Of a stretch of 64,000 nt of DNA, positions 8,667 to 23,300 are shown piece by piece; position 1 is the stretch's first letter, and every line of letters starts with the position of its first letter. Source of the DNA: Papaver somniferum (taxonomy: Eukaryota > Streptophyta > Magnoliopsida > Ranunculales > Papaveraceae); assembly GCF_003573695.1 (NCBI RefSeq), contig NC_039359.1:159982451-160046450 (forward strand), in the 5' to 3' direction. The position numbers were made by a program, and so were the translations under genes. The notes under the pieces are model-generated. The model was not told where the DNA came from. It was given only the letters and a program-made list of their open reading frames with translations, and searched no databases.

Positions 8667-9426
8667 GTCGTTCTTACCAAGTTTCTGACTTAGAGTAGTC
8701 CACTCCCATCCAGGTTTCGATCTCGGAGCCTGGTTTGCATACAATATGCAGAAATAGGGTTTGTTTAAGGTTTCTTAGAATATTCCGAAGGAATCTTACC
8801 TGTAAATGGATGGATTCGTCGTTCTTACCAAGTTTCTGACTTAGAGTAGTCAACTCACGTCCAGGTTTCGATCTCGGATCCTGGTATGCATACAATATGC
8901 AGAAATAGGATTTGTTTAAGGTTTCGTAGAATATTCCGATGGAATCTTACCTGTAGATCGATGGATTCGTCGTTCTTACCAAGTTTCTGACTTAGTAGTC
9001 CACTCGCGTCCAGGTTTCGATCTTGGAGCTTGGTTTGCATCCAATATGCATAAATAGGGTTTGTTTAAGGTTTCGTAGAATACTCCCAAGGAATCTTACC
9101 TGTAAATGGATGGATTCGTCGTTCTTACCAAGTTTCTGACTTAGAGTAGCCCACTCGCGGCCAGGTTTCGATCTCGGAGCCTGGTTTGCATCTAATATGC
9201 AGAAATAAGGTTTGTATAAGGTTTCGTAGAATATTCCGAAGGAATCTTACCTGTAAATGGATGGATTCGTCGTTCTTACCAAGTTTCTGACTTAGAGTAG
9301 TCCACTCCTAGTCAGGTTTCGATCTCGGAGCCTGGTTTGCATACAATATGCAGAAATAGGGTTTGTTTAAGGTTTCTTAGAATATTCCGAAGGAATCTTA
9401 CCTGTAAATGGATGGATTCGTCGTTC

Positions 9427-11013
9427 TTACCAAGTTTCTGACTTAGAGTAGTCCACTCCCAGCCAGGTTTCGATCTCGGAGCCTGGTTTGCATACAATAT
9501 GCAGAAATAGGGTTTGTTTAAGGTTTCTTAGAATATTCCGAAGGAATCTTACCTGTAAATGGATGGATTCGTCGTTCTTACCAAGTTTCTGACTTAGAGT
9601 AGTCAACTCACGGCCAGGTTTCGATCTCGGAGCCTTGTATGCATACAATATGCATACAATATTCATAAATAGGGTTTGTTTAAGGTTTCGTAAAATATTC
9701 CGATGGAATCTTACCTGTAGATCGATGGATTCGTCGTTCTTACCAAGTTTCTTACTTAGTAGTCCACTCGCGGCCAGGTTTCGATCTTGGAGCCTGGTTT
9801 GCATCCAATATCCATAAATAGGGTTTGTTTAAGGTTTCGTAGAATATTCTGAAGGAATCTTACCTGTAAATGGATGGATTCGTCGTTCTTACCAAGTTTC
9901 TGACTTATAGTAGTCCACTCCCGGCCAGATCTCGATCTCGGAACGTGGTTTGCATACAATATGGAGAAATAAGGTTTGTTTAGGGTTTTGTAGAATACTA
10001 CCAAGGAATCTTACCTGTAAATGGATGGATTCGTCGTTCTACCAAGTTTCTGACTTAGAGTAGCCCACTCGCGGCCAGGTTTCGAGGTCGGAGCCTGGTT
10101 TGCATCTAATATGCAGAAATAGGGTTTGTATAAGGTTTCGTAGAATATTCAGAAGGAATCTTACCTGTAAATGGATGGATTCGTCGTTCTTAGCAAGTTT
10201 CTGACTTAGAGTATCCCACTCGAGGCCAGGTTTGGATATCGGAGCCTGGTTTGCATCTAATTTGCAGAAATAGGGTTTGTATAAGGTTTCATGGAATATT
10301 CCGAAGGAATCTTACCTGTAAATGGATGGATTAGTCGTTCTTACCAAGTTTCTGACTTAGAGTAGTCCACTCCCATCCAGGTTTCGATCTCGGAGCCTGG
10401 TTTGCATACAATATGCAGAAATAGGGGTTGTTTAAGGTTTCTTAGAATATTCCGAAGGAATCTTACCTGTAAATGGATGGATTCGTCGTTCTTACCAAGT
10501 TTCTGACTTAGAGTAGTCAACTCACGTCCAGGTTTCGATCTCGGATCCTGGTATGCATACAATATGCAGAAATAGGGTTTGTTTAAGGTTTCTTAGAATA
10601 TTCCGAAGGAATCTTACCTGTAAATGGATGGATTCGTCGTTCTTACCAAGTTTCTGACTTAGTAGTCCACTCGCGTCCAGGTTTCGATCTTGGAGCTTGG
10701 TTTGCATCCAATATGCATAAATAGGGTTTGTTTAAGGTTTCGTAGAATACTCCCAAGGAATCTTACCTGTAAATGGATGGATTCGTCGTTCTTACCAAGT
10801 TTCTGACTTAGAGTAGCCCACTCGCGGCCAGGTTTCGATCTCGGAGCCTGGTTTGCATCTAATATGCAGAAATAAGGTTTGTATAAGGTTTCGTAGAATA
10901 TTCCGAAGGAATCTTACCTGTAAATGGATGGATTCGTCGTTCTTACCAAGTTTCTGACTTAGAGTAGTCCACTCCCAGTCAGGTTTCGATCTCGGAGCCT
11001 GGTTTGCATACAA
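9427..11013. repeat. Marker block copy 1 (1,587 bp)
   Basis: About ten and a half monomers with a private insertion near 9638-9668 (TGCATACAATATGCATACAA) that duplicates about 12 bp. Other marks are CGTAAAATATTCC, TTTCTTACTTAGTAG, CTCGGAACGTGG and GGGTTTTGTAGAATACTACC. Internal distances are the same in all six copies. Confidence 0.88.
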
Positions 11014-14000
11014 TATGCAGAAATAGGGTTTGTTTAAGGTTTCTTAGAATATTCCGAAGGAATCTTACCTGTAAATGGATGGATTCGTCGTTCTTACCAA
11101 GTTTCTGACTTAGAGTAGTCCACTCCCAGCCAGGTTTCGATCTAGGAGCCTGGTTTGCATACAATATGCAGAAATAGGGTTTGTTTAAGGTTTCTTAGAA
11201 TATTCCGAAGGAATCTTACCTGTAAATGGATGGATTCGTCGTTCTTACCAAGTTTCTGACTTAGAGTAGTCAACTCACGTCCAGGTTTCGATCTCGGATC
11301 CTGGTATGCATACAATATGCAGAAATAGGGTTTGTTTAAGGTTTCGTAGAATATTCCGATGGAATCTTACCTGTAGATCGATGGATTCGTCGTTCTTACC
11401 AAGTTTCTGACTTAGTAGTCCACTCGCGTCCAGGTTTCGATCTTGGAGCTTGGTTTGCATCCAATATGCATAAATAGGGTTTGTTTAAGGTTTCGTAGAA
11501 TACTCCCAAGGAATCTTACCTGTAAATGGATGGATTCGTCGTTCTTACCAAGTTTCTGACTTAGAGTAGCCCACTCGCGGCCAGGTTTCGATCTCGGAGC
11601 CTGGTTTGCATACAATATGGAGAAATAGGGTTTGTTTAAGGTTTAGTAGAATACTCCCAAGGAATCTTACCTGTAAATGGATGGATTCGTCGTTCTTACC
11701 AAGTTTCTGACTTAGAGTATCCCACTCGCGGCCAGGTTTGGATATCGGAGCCTGGTTTGCACCTAATTTGCAGAAATAGGGTTTGTATAAGGTTTCGTGG
11801 AATATTCCGAAGGAATCTTACCTGTAAATGGATGGATTCGTCGTTCTTACCAAGTTTCTGACTTAGAGTAGTCCACTCCCAGCCAGGTTTCGATCTCGGA
11901 GCCTGGTTTGCATACAATATGCAGAAATAGGGTTTGTTTAAGGTTTCTTAGAATATTCCGAAGGAATCTTACCTGTAAATGGATGGATTCGTCGTTCTTA
12001 CCAAGTTTCTGACTTAGAGTAGTTAACTCACGTCCAGGTTTCGATCTCGGATCCTGGTATGCATACAATATGCAGAAATAGGGTTTGTTTAAGGTTTCGT
12101 AGAATATTCCGATGGAATCTTACCTGTAGATCGATGGATTCGTCGTTCTTACCAAGTTTCTGACTTAGTAGTCCACTCACGTCCAGGTTTCGATCTTGGA
12201 GCTTGGTTTGCATCCAATATGCATAAATAGGGTTTGTTTAAGGTTTCGTAGAATACTCCCAAGGAATCTTACCTGTAAATGGATGGATTCGTCGTTCTTA
12301 CCAAGTTTCTGACTTAGAGTAGCCCACTCGCGGCCAGGTTTCGAGCTCGGAGCCTGGTTTGCATCTAATGTGCAGAAATAGGGTTTGTATAAGGTTTCAT
12401 AGAATATTCCGAAGGAATCTTACCTGTAAATGGATGGATTCGTCGTTCTTACCAAGTTTCTGACTTAGAGTGGTCCACTCCCATCCAGGTTTCGATCTCG
12501 GAGCCTGGTTTGCATACAATATGCAGAAATAGGGTTTGTTTAAGGTTTCTTAGAATATTCCGAAGGAATCTTACCTGTAAATGGATGGATTCGTCGTTCT
12601 TACCAAGTTTCTAACTTAGAGTAGTCAACTCACGTCCAGGTTTCGATCTCGGATCCTGGTATGCATACAATATGCAGAAATAGGGTTTGTTTAAGGTTTC
12701 GTAGAATATTCCGATGGAATCTTACCTGTAGATCGATGGATTCGTCGTTATTACCAAGTTTCTGACTTAGTAGTCCACTCACGTCCAGGTTTCGATCTTG
12801 GAGCTTGGTTTGCATCCAATATGCATAAATAGGGTTTGTTTAAGGTTTCGTAGAATACTCCCAAGGAATCTTACCTGTAAATGGATGGATTCTTCGTTCT
12901 TACCAAGTTTCTGACTTAGAGTAGCCCACTCGCGGCCAGGTTTCGAGCTCGGAGCCTGGTTTGCATCTAATGTGCAGAAATAGGGTTTGTATAAGGTTTC
13001 ATAGAATATTCCGAAGGAATCTTACCTGTAAATGGATGGATTCGTCGTTCTTACCAAGTTTCTGACTTAGAGTGGTCCACTCCCATCCAGGTTTCGATCT
13101 CGGAGCCTGGTTTGCATACAATATGCAGAAATAGGGTTTGTTTAAGGTTTCTTAGAATATTGCGAAGGAATCTTACCTGTAAATGGATGAATTCGTCGTT
13201 CTTACCAAGTTTCTGACTTAGAGTAGTCAACTCACAGCCAGGTTTCGATCTCGGATCCTGGTATGCATACAATATGCAGAAATAGGGTTTGTTTAAGGTT
13301 TCGTAGAATATTCCGATGGAATCTTACCTGTAGATCGATGGATTCGTCGTTCTTACCAAGTTTCTGACTTAGTAGTCCACTCGCGGCCAGGTTTCGATCT
13401 TGGAGCCTAGTTTGCATCCAATATGCATAAATAGGGTTTGTTTAAGGTTTCGTAGAATATTCCGAAGGAATCTTACCTGTAAATGGATGGATTCGTCGTT
13501 CTTACCAAGTTTCTGACTTATAGTAGTCCACTCCCGGCCAGATTTCGATCTCGGAGCCTGGTTTGCATACAATATGGAGAAATAGGGTTTGTTTAAGGTT
13601 TAGTAGAATACTCCCAAGGAATCTTACCTGTAGATCGATGGATTCGTCGCTCTTACCAAGTTTCTGACTTAGTAGTCCACTCACGTCCAGGTTTCGATCT
13701 TGGAGCTTGGTTTGCATCCAATATGCATAAATAGGGTTTGTTTAAGGTTTCGTAGAATACTCCCAAGGAATCTTACCTTTAAATGGATGGATTCGTCGTT
13801 CTTACCAAGTTTCTGACTTAGAGTAGCCCACTCGCGGCCAGGTTTCGATCTCGGAGCCTGGTTTGCATCTAATGTGCAGAAATAGGGTTTGTATAAGGTT
13901 TCATAGAATAATCCGAAGGAATCTTACCTGTAAATGGATGGATTCGTCGTTCTTACCAAGTTTCTGACTTAGAGTAGTCCACTCCCAGTCAGGTTTCGAT

Positions 14001-17000
14001 CTCGGAGCCTGGTTTGCATACAATATGCAGAAATAGGGTTTGTTTAAGGTTTCTTAGAATATTCCGAAGGAATCTTACCTGTAAATGGATGGATTCGTCG
14101 TTCTTACCAAGTTTCTGACTTAGAGTAGTCCACTCCCAGCCAGGTTTCGATCTAGGAGCCTGGTTTGCATACAATATGCAGAAATAGGGTTTGTTTAAGG
14201 TTTCTTAGAATATTCCGAAGGAATCTTACCTGTAAATGGATGGATTCGTCGTTCTTACCAAGTTTCTGACTTAGAGTAGTCAACTCACGTCCAGGTTTCG
14301 ATCTCGGATCCTGGTATGCATACAATATGCAGAAATAGGGTTTGTTTAAGGTTTCGTAGAATATTCCGATGGAATCTTACCTGTAGATCGATGGATTCGT
14401 CGTTCTTACCAAGTTTCTGACTTAGTAGTCCACTCGCGTCCAGGTTTCGATCTTGGAGCTTGGTTTGCATCCAATATGCATAAATAGGGTTTGTTTAAGG
14501 TTTCGTAGAATACTCCCAAGGAATCTTACCTGTAAATGGATGGATTCGTCGTTCTTACCAAGTTTCTGACTTAGAGTAGCCCACGCGCGGCCAGGTTTCG
14601 AGCTCGGAGCCTGGTTTGCATCTAATGTGCATAAATAGGGTTTGTATAAGGTTTCATAGAATATTCCGAAGGAATCTTACCTGTATATGGATGGATTCGT
14701 CGTTCTTACCAAGTTTCTGACTTAGAGTAGTCAACTCACGTCCAGGTTTCGATCTCGGATCCTGGTATGCATACAATATGCAGAAATAGGGTTTGTTTAA
14801 GGTTTCGTAGAATATTCCGATGGAATCTTACCTGTAGATCGATGGATTCGTCGTTCTTACCAAGTTTCTGACTTAGTAGTCCACTCACGTCCAGGTTTCG
14901 ATCTTGGAGCTTGGTTTGCATCCAATATGCATAAATAGGGTTTGTTTAAGGTTTCGTAGAATACTCCCAAGGAATCTTACCTTTAAATGGATGGATTCGT
15001 CGTTCTTACCAAGTTTCTGACTTAGAGTAGTCCACTCCCAGCCAGGTTTCGATCTCGGAGCCTGGTTTGCATACAATATGCAGAAATAGGGTTTGTTTAA
15101 GGTTTCTTAGAATATTCCGAAGGAATCTTACCTGTAAATGGATGGATTCGTCGTTCTTACCAAGTTTCTGACTTAGAGTAGTCCACTCCCAGCCAGGTTT
15201 CGATCTCGGAGCCTGGTTTGCATACAATATGCAGAAATAGGGTTTGTTTAAGGTTTCGTAGAATATTCCGATGGAATCTTACCTGTAGATCGATGGATTC
15301 GTCGTTCTTACCAAGTTTCTGACTTAGTAGTCCACTCGCGGCCAGGTTTCGATCTTGGAGCCTGGTTTGCATCCAATATGCATAAATAGGATTTGTTTAA
15401 GGTTTCGTAGAATATTTCGAAGGAATCTTACCTGTAAATGGATGGATTCGTCGTTCTTACCAAGTTTCTGACTTATAGTAGTCCACTCCCGGCCAGATTT
15501 CGATCTCGGAGCCTGGTTTGCATACAATATGGAGAAATAGGGTTTGTTTAAGGTTTAGTAGAATACTCCCAAGGAATCTTACCTGTAAATGGATGGATTC
15601 GTCGTTCTTACCAAGTTTCTGACTTAGAGTATCCCACTCGCGGCCAGGTTTGGATATCGGAGCCTGGTTTGCATCTAATTTGCAGAAATAGGGTTTGTAT
15701 AAGGTTTCGTGGAATATTCCGAAGGAATCTTACCTGTAAATGGATGGATTCGTCGTTCTTACCAAGTTTCTGACTTAGAGTAGTCCACTCCCAGCCAGGT
15801 TTCGATCTCGGATCCTGGTTTGCATACAATATGCAGAAATAGGGTTTGTTTAAGGTTTCTTAGAATATTTCGAAGGAATCTTACCTGTAAATGGATGGAT
15901 TCGTCGTTCTTACCAAGTTTCTGACTTAGAGTAGTCAACTCACGTCCAGGTTTCGATCTCGGATCCTGGTATGCATACAATATGCAGAAATAGGGTTTGT
16001 TTAAGGTTTCATAGAATATTCCGATGGAATCTTACCTGTAGATCGATGGATTCGTCGTTCTTACCAAGTTTCTGACTTAGTAGTCCACTCACGTCCAGGT
16101 TTCGATCTTGGAGCTTGGTTTGCATCCAATATGCATAAATAGGGTTTGTTTAAGGTTTCGTAGAATACTCCCAAGGAATCTTACCTGTAAATGGATGGAT
16201 TCGTCGTTCTTACCAAGTTTCTGACTTAGAGTAGCCCACGCGCGGCCAGGTTTCGAGCTCGGAGCCTGGTTTGCATCTAATGTGCATAAATAGGGTTTGT
16301 ATAAGGTTTCATAGAATATTCCGAAGGAATCTTACCTGTATATGGATGGATTCGTCGTTCTTACCAAGTTTCTGACTTAGAGTAGTCAACTCACGTCCAG
16401 GTTTCGATCTCGGATCCTGGTATGCATACAATATGCAGAAATAGGGTTTGTTTAAGGTTTCGTAGAATATTCCGATGGAATCTTACCTGTAGATCGATGG
16501 ATTCGTCGTTCTTACCAAGTTTCTGACTTAGTAGTCCACTCACGTCCAGGTTTCGATCTTGGAGCTTGGTTTGCATCCAATATGCATAAATAGGGTTTGT
16601 TTAAGGTTTCGTAGAATACTCCCAAGGAATCTTACCTGTAAATGGATGGATTCGTCGTTCTTACCAAGTTTCTGACTTAGAGTAGCCCACACGCGGCCAG
16701 GTTTCGAGCTCGGAGCCTGGTTTGCATCTAATGTGCATAAATAGGGTGTGTATAAGGTTTCATAGAATATTCCGAAGGAATCTTACCTGTATATGGATGG
16801 ATTCGTCGTTCTTACCAAGTTTCTGACTTAGAGTGGTCCACTCCCATCCATGTTTCGATCTCGGAGCCTGGTTTGCATACAATATGCAGAAATAGGGTTT
16901 GTTTAAGGTTTCTTAGAATATTCCGAAGGAATCTTACCTGTAAATGGATGGATTCGTCGTTCTTACCAAGTTTCTGACTTAGAGTAGTCAACTCACAGCC

Positions 17001-18771
17001 AGGTTTCGATCTCGGATCCTGGTATATGCATACAATATGCAGAAATAGGGTTTGTTTAAGGTTTCGTAGAATATGCCGATGGAATCTTACCTGTAGATCG
17101 ATGGATTCGTCGTTCTTACCAAGTTTATGACTTAGTAGTCCACTCGCGGCCAGGTTTCGATCTTGGAGCCTAGTTTGCATCCAATATGCATAAATAGGGT
17201 TTGTTTAAGGTTTCGTAGAATATTCCGATGGAATCTTACCTGTAACTGGATGGATTCGTCGTTCTTACCAAGTTTCTGACTTATAGTAGTCCACTCCCGG
17301 CCAGATTTCGATCTCGGAGCCTGGTTTGCATACAATATGGAGAAATAGGGTTTGTTTAAGGTTTAGTAGAATACTCCCAAGGAATCTTACCTGTAAATGG
17401 ATGGATTCGTCGTTCTTACCAAGTTTCTGACTTAGAGTATCCCACTCGCGGCCAGGTTTGGATATCGGAGCCTGGTTTGCACCTAATTTGCAGAAATAGG
17501 GTTTGTATAAGGTTTCGTGGAATATTCCGAAGGAATCTTACCTGTAAATGGATGGATTCGTCGTTCTTACCAAGTTTCTGACTTAGAGTAGTCCACTCCC
17601 AGCCAGGTTTCGATCTCGGAGCCTGGTTTGCATACAATATGCAGAAATAGGGTTTGTTTAAGGTTTCTTAGAATATTCCGAAGGAATCTTACCTGTAAAT
17701 GGATGGATTCGTCGTTCTTACCAAGTTTCTGACTTAGAGTAGTTAACTCACGTCCAGGTTTCGATCTCGGATCCTGGTATGCATACAATATGCAGAAATA
17801 GGGTTTGTTTAAGGTTTCGTAGAATATTCCGATGGAATCTTACCTGTAGATCGATGGATTCGTCGTTCTTACCAAGTTTCTGACTTAGTAGTCCACTCAC
17901 GTCCAGGTTTCGATCTTGGAGCTTGGTTTGCATCCAATATGCATAAATAGGGTTTGTTTAAGGTTTCGTAGAATACTCCCAAGGAATCTTACCTGTAAAT
18001 GGATGGATTCGTCGTTCTTACCAAGTTTCTGACTTAGAGTAGCCCACGCGCGGCCAGGTTTCGAGCTCGGAGCCTGGTTTGCATCTAATGTGCAGAAATA
18101 GGGTTTGTATAAGGTTTCATAGAATATTCCGAAGGAATCTTACCTGTAAATGGATGGATTCGTCGTTCTTACCAAGTTTCTGACTTAGAGTGGTCCACTC
18201 CCATCCATGTTTCGATCTCGGAGCCTGGTTTGCATACAATATGCAGAAATAGGGTTTGTTTAAGGTTTCTTAGAATATTCCGAAGGAATCTTACCTGTAA
18301 ATGGATGGATTCGTCGTTCTTACCAAGTTTCTGACTTAGAGTAGTCAACTCACAGCCAGGTTTCGATCTCGGATCCTGGTATATGCATACAATATGCAGA
18401 AATAGGGTTTGTTTAAGGTTTCGTAGAATATGCCGATGGAATCTTACCTGTAGGTCGATGGATTCGTCGTTCTTACCAAGTTTCTGACTTAGTAGTCCAC
18501 TCGCGGACAGGTTTCGATCTTGGATCCTAGTTTGCATCCAATATGCATAAATAGGGTTTGTTTAAGGTTTCTAGAATATTCCGATGGAATCTTACCTGTA
18601 AATGGATGGATTCGTCGTTCTTACCAAGTTTCTGACTTATAGTAGTCCACTCCCAGTCAGGTTTCGATCTCGGAGCCTGGTTTGCATACAATATGCAGAA
18701 ATAGGGTTTGTTTAAGGTTTCTTAGAATATTCCGAAGGAATCTTACCTGTAAATGGATGGATTCGTCGTTC

Positions 18772-20358
18772 TTACCAAGTTTCTGACTTAGAGTAGTCCA
18801 CTCCCAGCCAGGTTTCGATCTCGGAGCCTGGTTTGCATACAATATGCAGAAATAGGGTTTGTTTAAGGTTTCTTAGAATATTCCGAAGGAATCTTACCTG
18901 TAAATGGATGGATTCGTCGTTCTTACCAAGTTTCTGACTTAGAGTAGTCAACTCACGGCCAGGTTTCGATCTCGGAGCCTTGTATGCATACAATATGCAT
19001 ACAATATTCATAAATAGGGTTTGTTTAAGGTTTCGTAAAATATTCCGATGGAATCTTACCTGTAGATCGATGGATTCGTCGTTCTTACCAAGTTTCTTAC
19101 TTAGTAGTCCACTCGCGGCCAGGTTTCGATCTTGGAGCCTGGTTTGCATCCAATATCCATAAATAGGGTTTGTTTAAGGTTTCGTAGAATATTCTGAAGG
19201 AATCTTACCTGTAAATGGATGGATTCGTCGTTCTTACCAAGTTTCTGACTTATAGTAGTCCACTCCCGGCCAGATCTCGATCTCGGAACGTGGTTTGCAT
19301 ACAATATGGAGAAATAAGGTTTGTTTAGGGTTTTGTAGAATACTACCAAGGAATCTTACCTGTAAATGGATGGATTCGTCGTTCTACCAAGTTTCTGACT
19401 TAGAGTAGCCCACTCGCGGCCAGGTTTCGAGGTCGGAGCCTGGTTTGCATCTAATATGCAGAAATAGGGTTTGTATAAGGTTTCGTAGAATATTCAGAAG
19501 GAATCTTACCTGTAAATGGATGGATTCGTCGTTCTTAGCAAGTTTCTGACTTAGAGTATCCCACTCGAGGCCAGGTTTGGATATCGGAGCCTGGTTTGCA
19601 TCTAATTTGCAGAAATAGGGTTTGTATAAGGTTTCATGGAATATTCCGAAGGAATCTTACCTGTAAATGGATGGATTAGTCGTTCTTACCAAGTTTCTGA
19701 CTTAGAGTAGTCCACTCCCATCCAGGTTTCGATCTCGGAGCCTGGTTTGCATACAATATGCAGAAATAGGGGTTGTTTAAGGTTTCTTAGAATATTCCGA
19801 AGGAATCTTACCTGTAAATGGATGGATTCGTCGTTCTTACCAAGTTTCTGACTTAGAGTAGTCAACTCACGTCCAGGTTTCGATCTCGGATCCTGGTATG
19901 CATACAATATGCAGAAATAGGGTTTGTTTAAGGTTTCTTAGAATATTCCGAAGGAATCTTACCTGTAAATGGATGGATTCGTCGTTCTTACCAAGTTTCT
20001 GACTTAGTAGTCCACTCGCGTCCAGGTTTCGATCTTGGAGCTTGGTTTGCATCCAATATGCATAAATAGGGTTTGTTTAAGGTTTCGTAGAATACTCCCA
20101 AGGAATCTTACCTGTAAATGGATGGATTCGTCGTTCTTACCAAGTTTCTGACTTAGAGTAGCCCACTCGCGGCCAGGTTTCGATCTCGGAGCCTGGTTTG
20201 CATCTAATATGCAGAAATAAGGTTTGTATAAGGTTTCGTAGAATATTCCGAAGGAATCTTACCTGTAAATGGATGGATTCGTCGTTCTTACCAAGTTTCT
20301 GACTTAGAGTAGTCCACTCCCAGTCAGGTTTCGATCTCGGAGCCTGGTTTGCATACAA
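18772..20358. repeat. Marker block copy 2
   Basis: Same block as at 9427, offset 9,345 bp, with the 12-bp insertion at about 18983-19013. The flanks differ on both sides (near 18500 and after about 20458), so the block moved as a unit within the array. Confidence 0.88.
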
Positions 20359-23300
20359 TATGCAGAAATAGGGTTTGTTTAAGGTTTCTTAGAATATTCC
20401 GAAGGAATCTTACCTGTAAATGGATGGATTCGTCGTTCTTACCAAGTTTCTGACTTAGAGTAGCCCACTCGCGGCCAGGTTTCGATCTCGGAGCCTGGTT
20501 TGCATCTAATATGCAGAAATAGGGTTTGTATAAGGTTTCGTAGAATATTCCGAAGGAATCTTACCTGTAAATGGATGGATTCGTCGTTCTTACCAAGTTT
20601 CTGACTTATAGTAGTCCACTCCCGGCCAGATTTCGATCTCGGAGCCTGGTTTGCATACAATATGGAGAAATAGGGTTTGTTTAAGGTTTAGTAGAATACT
20701 CCCAAGGAATCTTACCTGTAGATCGATGGATTCGTCGCTCTTACCAAGTTTCTGACTTAGTAGTCCACTCACGTCCAGGTTTCGATCTTGGAGCTTGGTT
20801 TGCATCCAATATGCATAAATAGGGTTTGTTTAAGGTTTCGTAGAATACTCCCAAGGAATCTTACCTTTAAATGGATGGATTCGTCGTTCTTACCAAGTTT
20901 CTGACTTAGAGTAGCCCACTCGCGGCCAGGTTTCGATCTCGGAGCCTGGTTTGCATCTAATGTGCAGAAATAGGGTTTGTATAAGGTTTCATAGAATAAT
21001 CCGAAGGAATCTTACCTGTAAATGGATGGATTCGTCGTTCTTACCAAGTTTCTGACTTAGAGTAGTCCACTCCCAGTCAGGTTTCGATCTCGGAGCCTGG
21101 TTTGCATACAATATGCAGAAATAGGGTTTGTTTAAGGTTTCTTAGAATATTCCGAAGGAATTCTACCTGTAAATGGATGGATTCGTCGTTCTTACCAAGT
21201 TTCTGACTTAGAGTAGTCCACTCCCAGCCAGGTTTCGATCTCGGAGCCTGGTTTGCATACAATATGCAGAAATAGGGTTTGTTTAAGGTTTCTTAGAATA
21301 TTCCGAAGGAATCTTACCTGTAAATGGATGGATTCGTCGTTCTTACCAAGTTTCTGACTTAGAGTAGTCAACTCACGTCCAGGTTTCGATCTCGGATCCT
21401 GGTATGCATACAATATGCAGAAATAGGGTTTGTTTAAGGTTTCGTAGAATATTCCGATGGAATCTTACCTGTAGATCGATGGATTCGTCGTTCTTACCAA
21501 GTTTCTGACTTAGTAGTCCACTCACGTCCAGGTTTCGATCTTGGAGCTTGGTTTGCATCCAATATGCATAAATAGGGTTTGTTTAAGGTTTCGTAGAATA
21601 CTCCCAAGGAATCTTACCTGTAAATGGATGGATTCGTCGTTCTTACCAAGTTTCTGACTTAGAGTAGCCCACGCGCGGCCAGGTTTCGAGCTCGGAGCCT
21701 GGTTTGCATCTAATGTGCAGAAATAGGGTTTGTATAAGGTTTCATAGAATATTCCGAAGGAATCTTACCTGTAAATGGATGGATTCGTCGTTCTTACCAA
21801 GTTTCTGACTTAGAGTGGTCCACTCCCATCCATGTTTCGATCTCGGAGCCTGGTTTGCATACAATATGCAGAAATAGGGTTTGTTTAAGGTTTCTTAGAA
21901 TATTCCGAAGGAATCTTACCTGTAAATGGATGGATTCGTCGTTCTTACCAAGTTTCTGACTTAGAGTAGTCAACTCACAGCCAGGTTTCGATCTCGGATC
22001 CTGGTATATGCATACAATATGCAGAAATAGGGTTTGTTTAAGGTTTCGTAGAATATGCCGATGGAATCTTACCTGTAGATCGATGGATTCGTCGTTCTTA
22101 CCAAGTTTATGACTTAGTAGTCCACTCGCGGCCAGGTTTCGATCTTGGAGCCTAGTTTGCATCCAATATGCATAAATAGGGTTTGTTTAAGGTTTCGTAG
22201 AATATTCCGATGGAATCTTACCTGTAACTGGATGGATTCGTCGTTCTTACCAAGTTTCTGACTTATAGTAGTCCACTCCCGGCCAGATTTCGATCTCGGA
22301 GCCTGGTTTGCATACAATATGGAGAAATAGGGTTTGTTTAAGGTTTAGTAGAATACTCCCAAGGAATCTTACCTGTAAATGGATGGATTCGTCGTTCTTA
22401 CCAAGTTTCTGACTTAGAGTATCCCACTCGCGGCCAGGTTTGGATATCGGAGCCTGGTTTGCACCTAATTTGCAGAAATAGGGTTTGTATAAGGTTTCGT
22501 GGAATATTCCGAAGGAATCTTACCTGTAAATGGATGGATTCGTCGTTCTTACCAAGTTTCTGACTTAGAGTAGTCCACTCCCAGCCAGGTTTCGATCTCG
22601 GAGCCTGGTTTGCATACAATATGCAGAAATAGGGTTTGTTTAAGGTTTCTTAGAATATTCCGAAGGAATCTTACCTGTAAATGGATGGATTCGTCGTTCT
22701 TACCAAGTTTCTGACTTAGAGTAGTCAACTTACGTCCAGGTTTCGATCTCGGATCCTGGTATGCATACAATATGCAGAAATAGGGTTTGTTTAAGGTTTC
22801 GTAGAATATTCCGATGGAATCTTACCTGTAGATCGATGGATTCGTCGTTCTTACCAAGTTTCTGACTTAGTAGTCCACTCGCGTCCAGGTTTCGATCTTG
22901 GAGCTTGGTTTGCATCCAATATGCATAAATAGGGTTTGTTTAAGGTTTCGTAGAATACTCCCAAGGAATCTTACCTGTAAATGGATGGATTCGTCGTTCT
23001 TACCAAGTTTCTGACTTAGAGTAGCCCACTCGCGGCCAGGTTTCGATCTCGGAGCCTGGTTTGCATCTAATATGCAGAAATAAGGTTTGTATAAGGTTTC
23101 GTAGAATATTCCGAAGGAATCTTACCTGTAAATGGATGGATTCGTCGTTCTTACCAAGTTTCTGACTTAGAGTAGTCCACTCCCAGTCAGGTTTCGATCT
23201 CGGAGCCTGGTTTGCATACAATATGCAGAAATAGGGTTTGTTTAAGGTTTCTTAGAATATTCCGAAGGAATCTTACCTGTAAATGGATGGATTCGTCGTT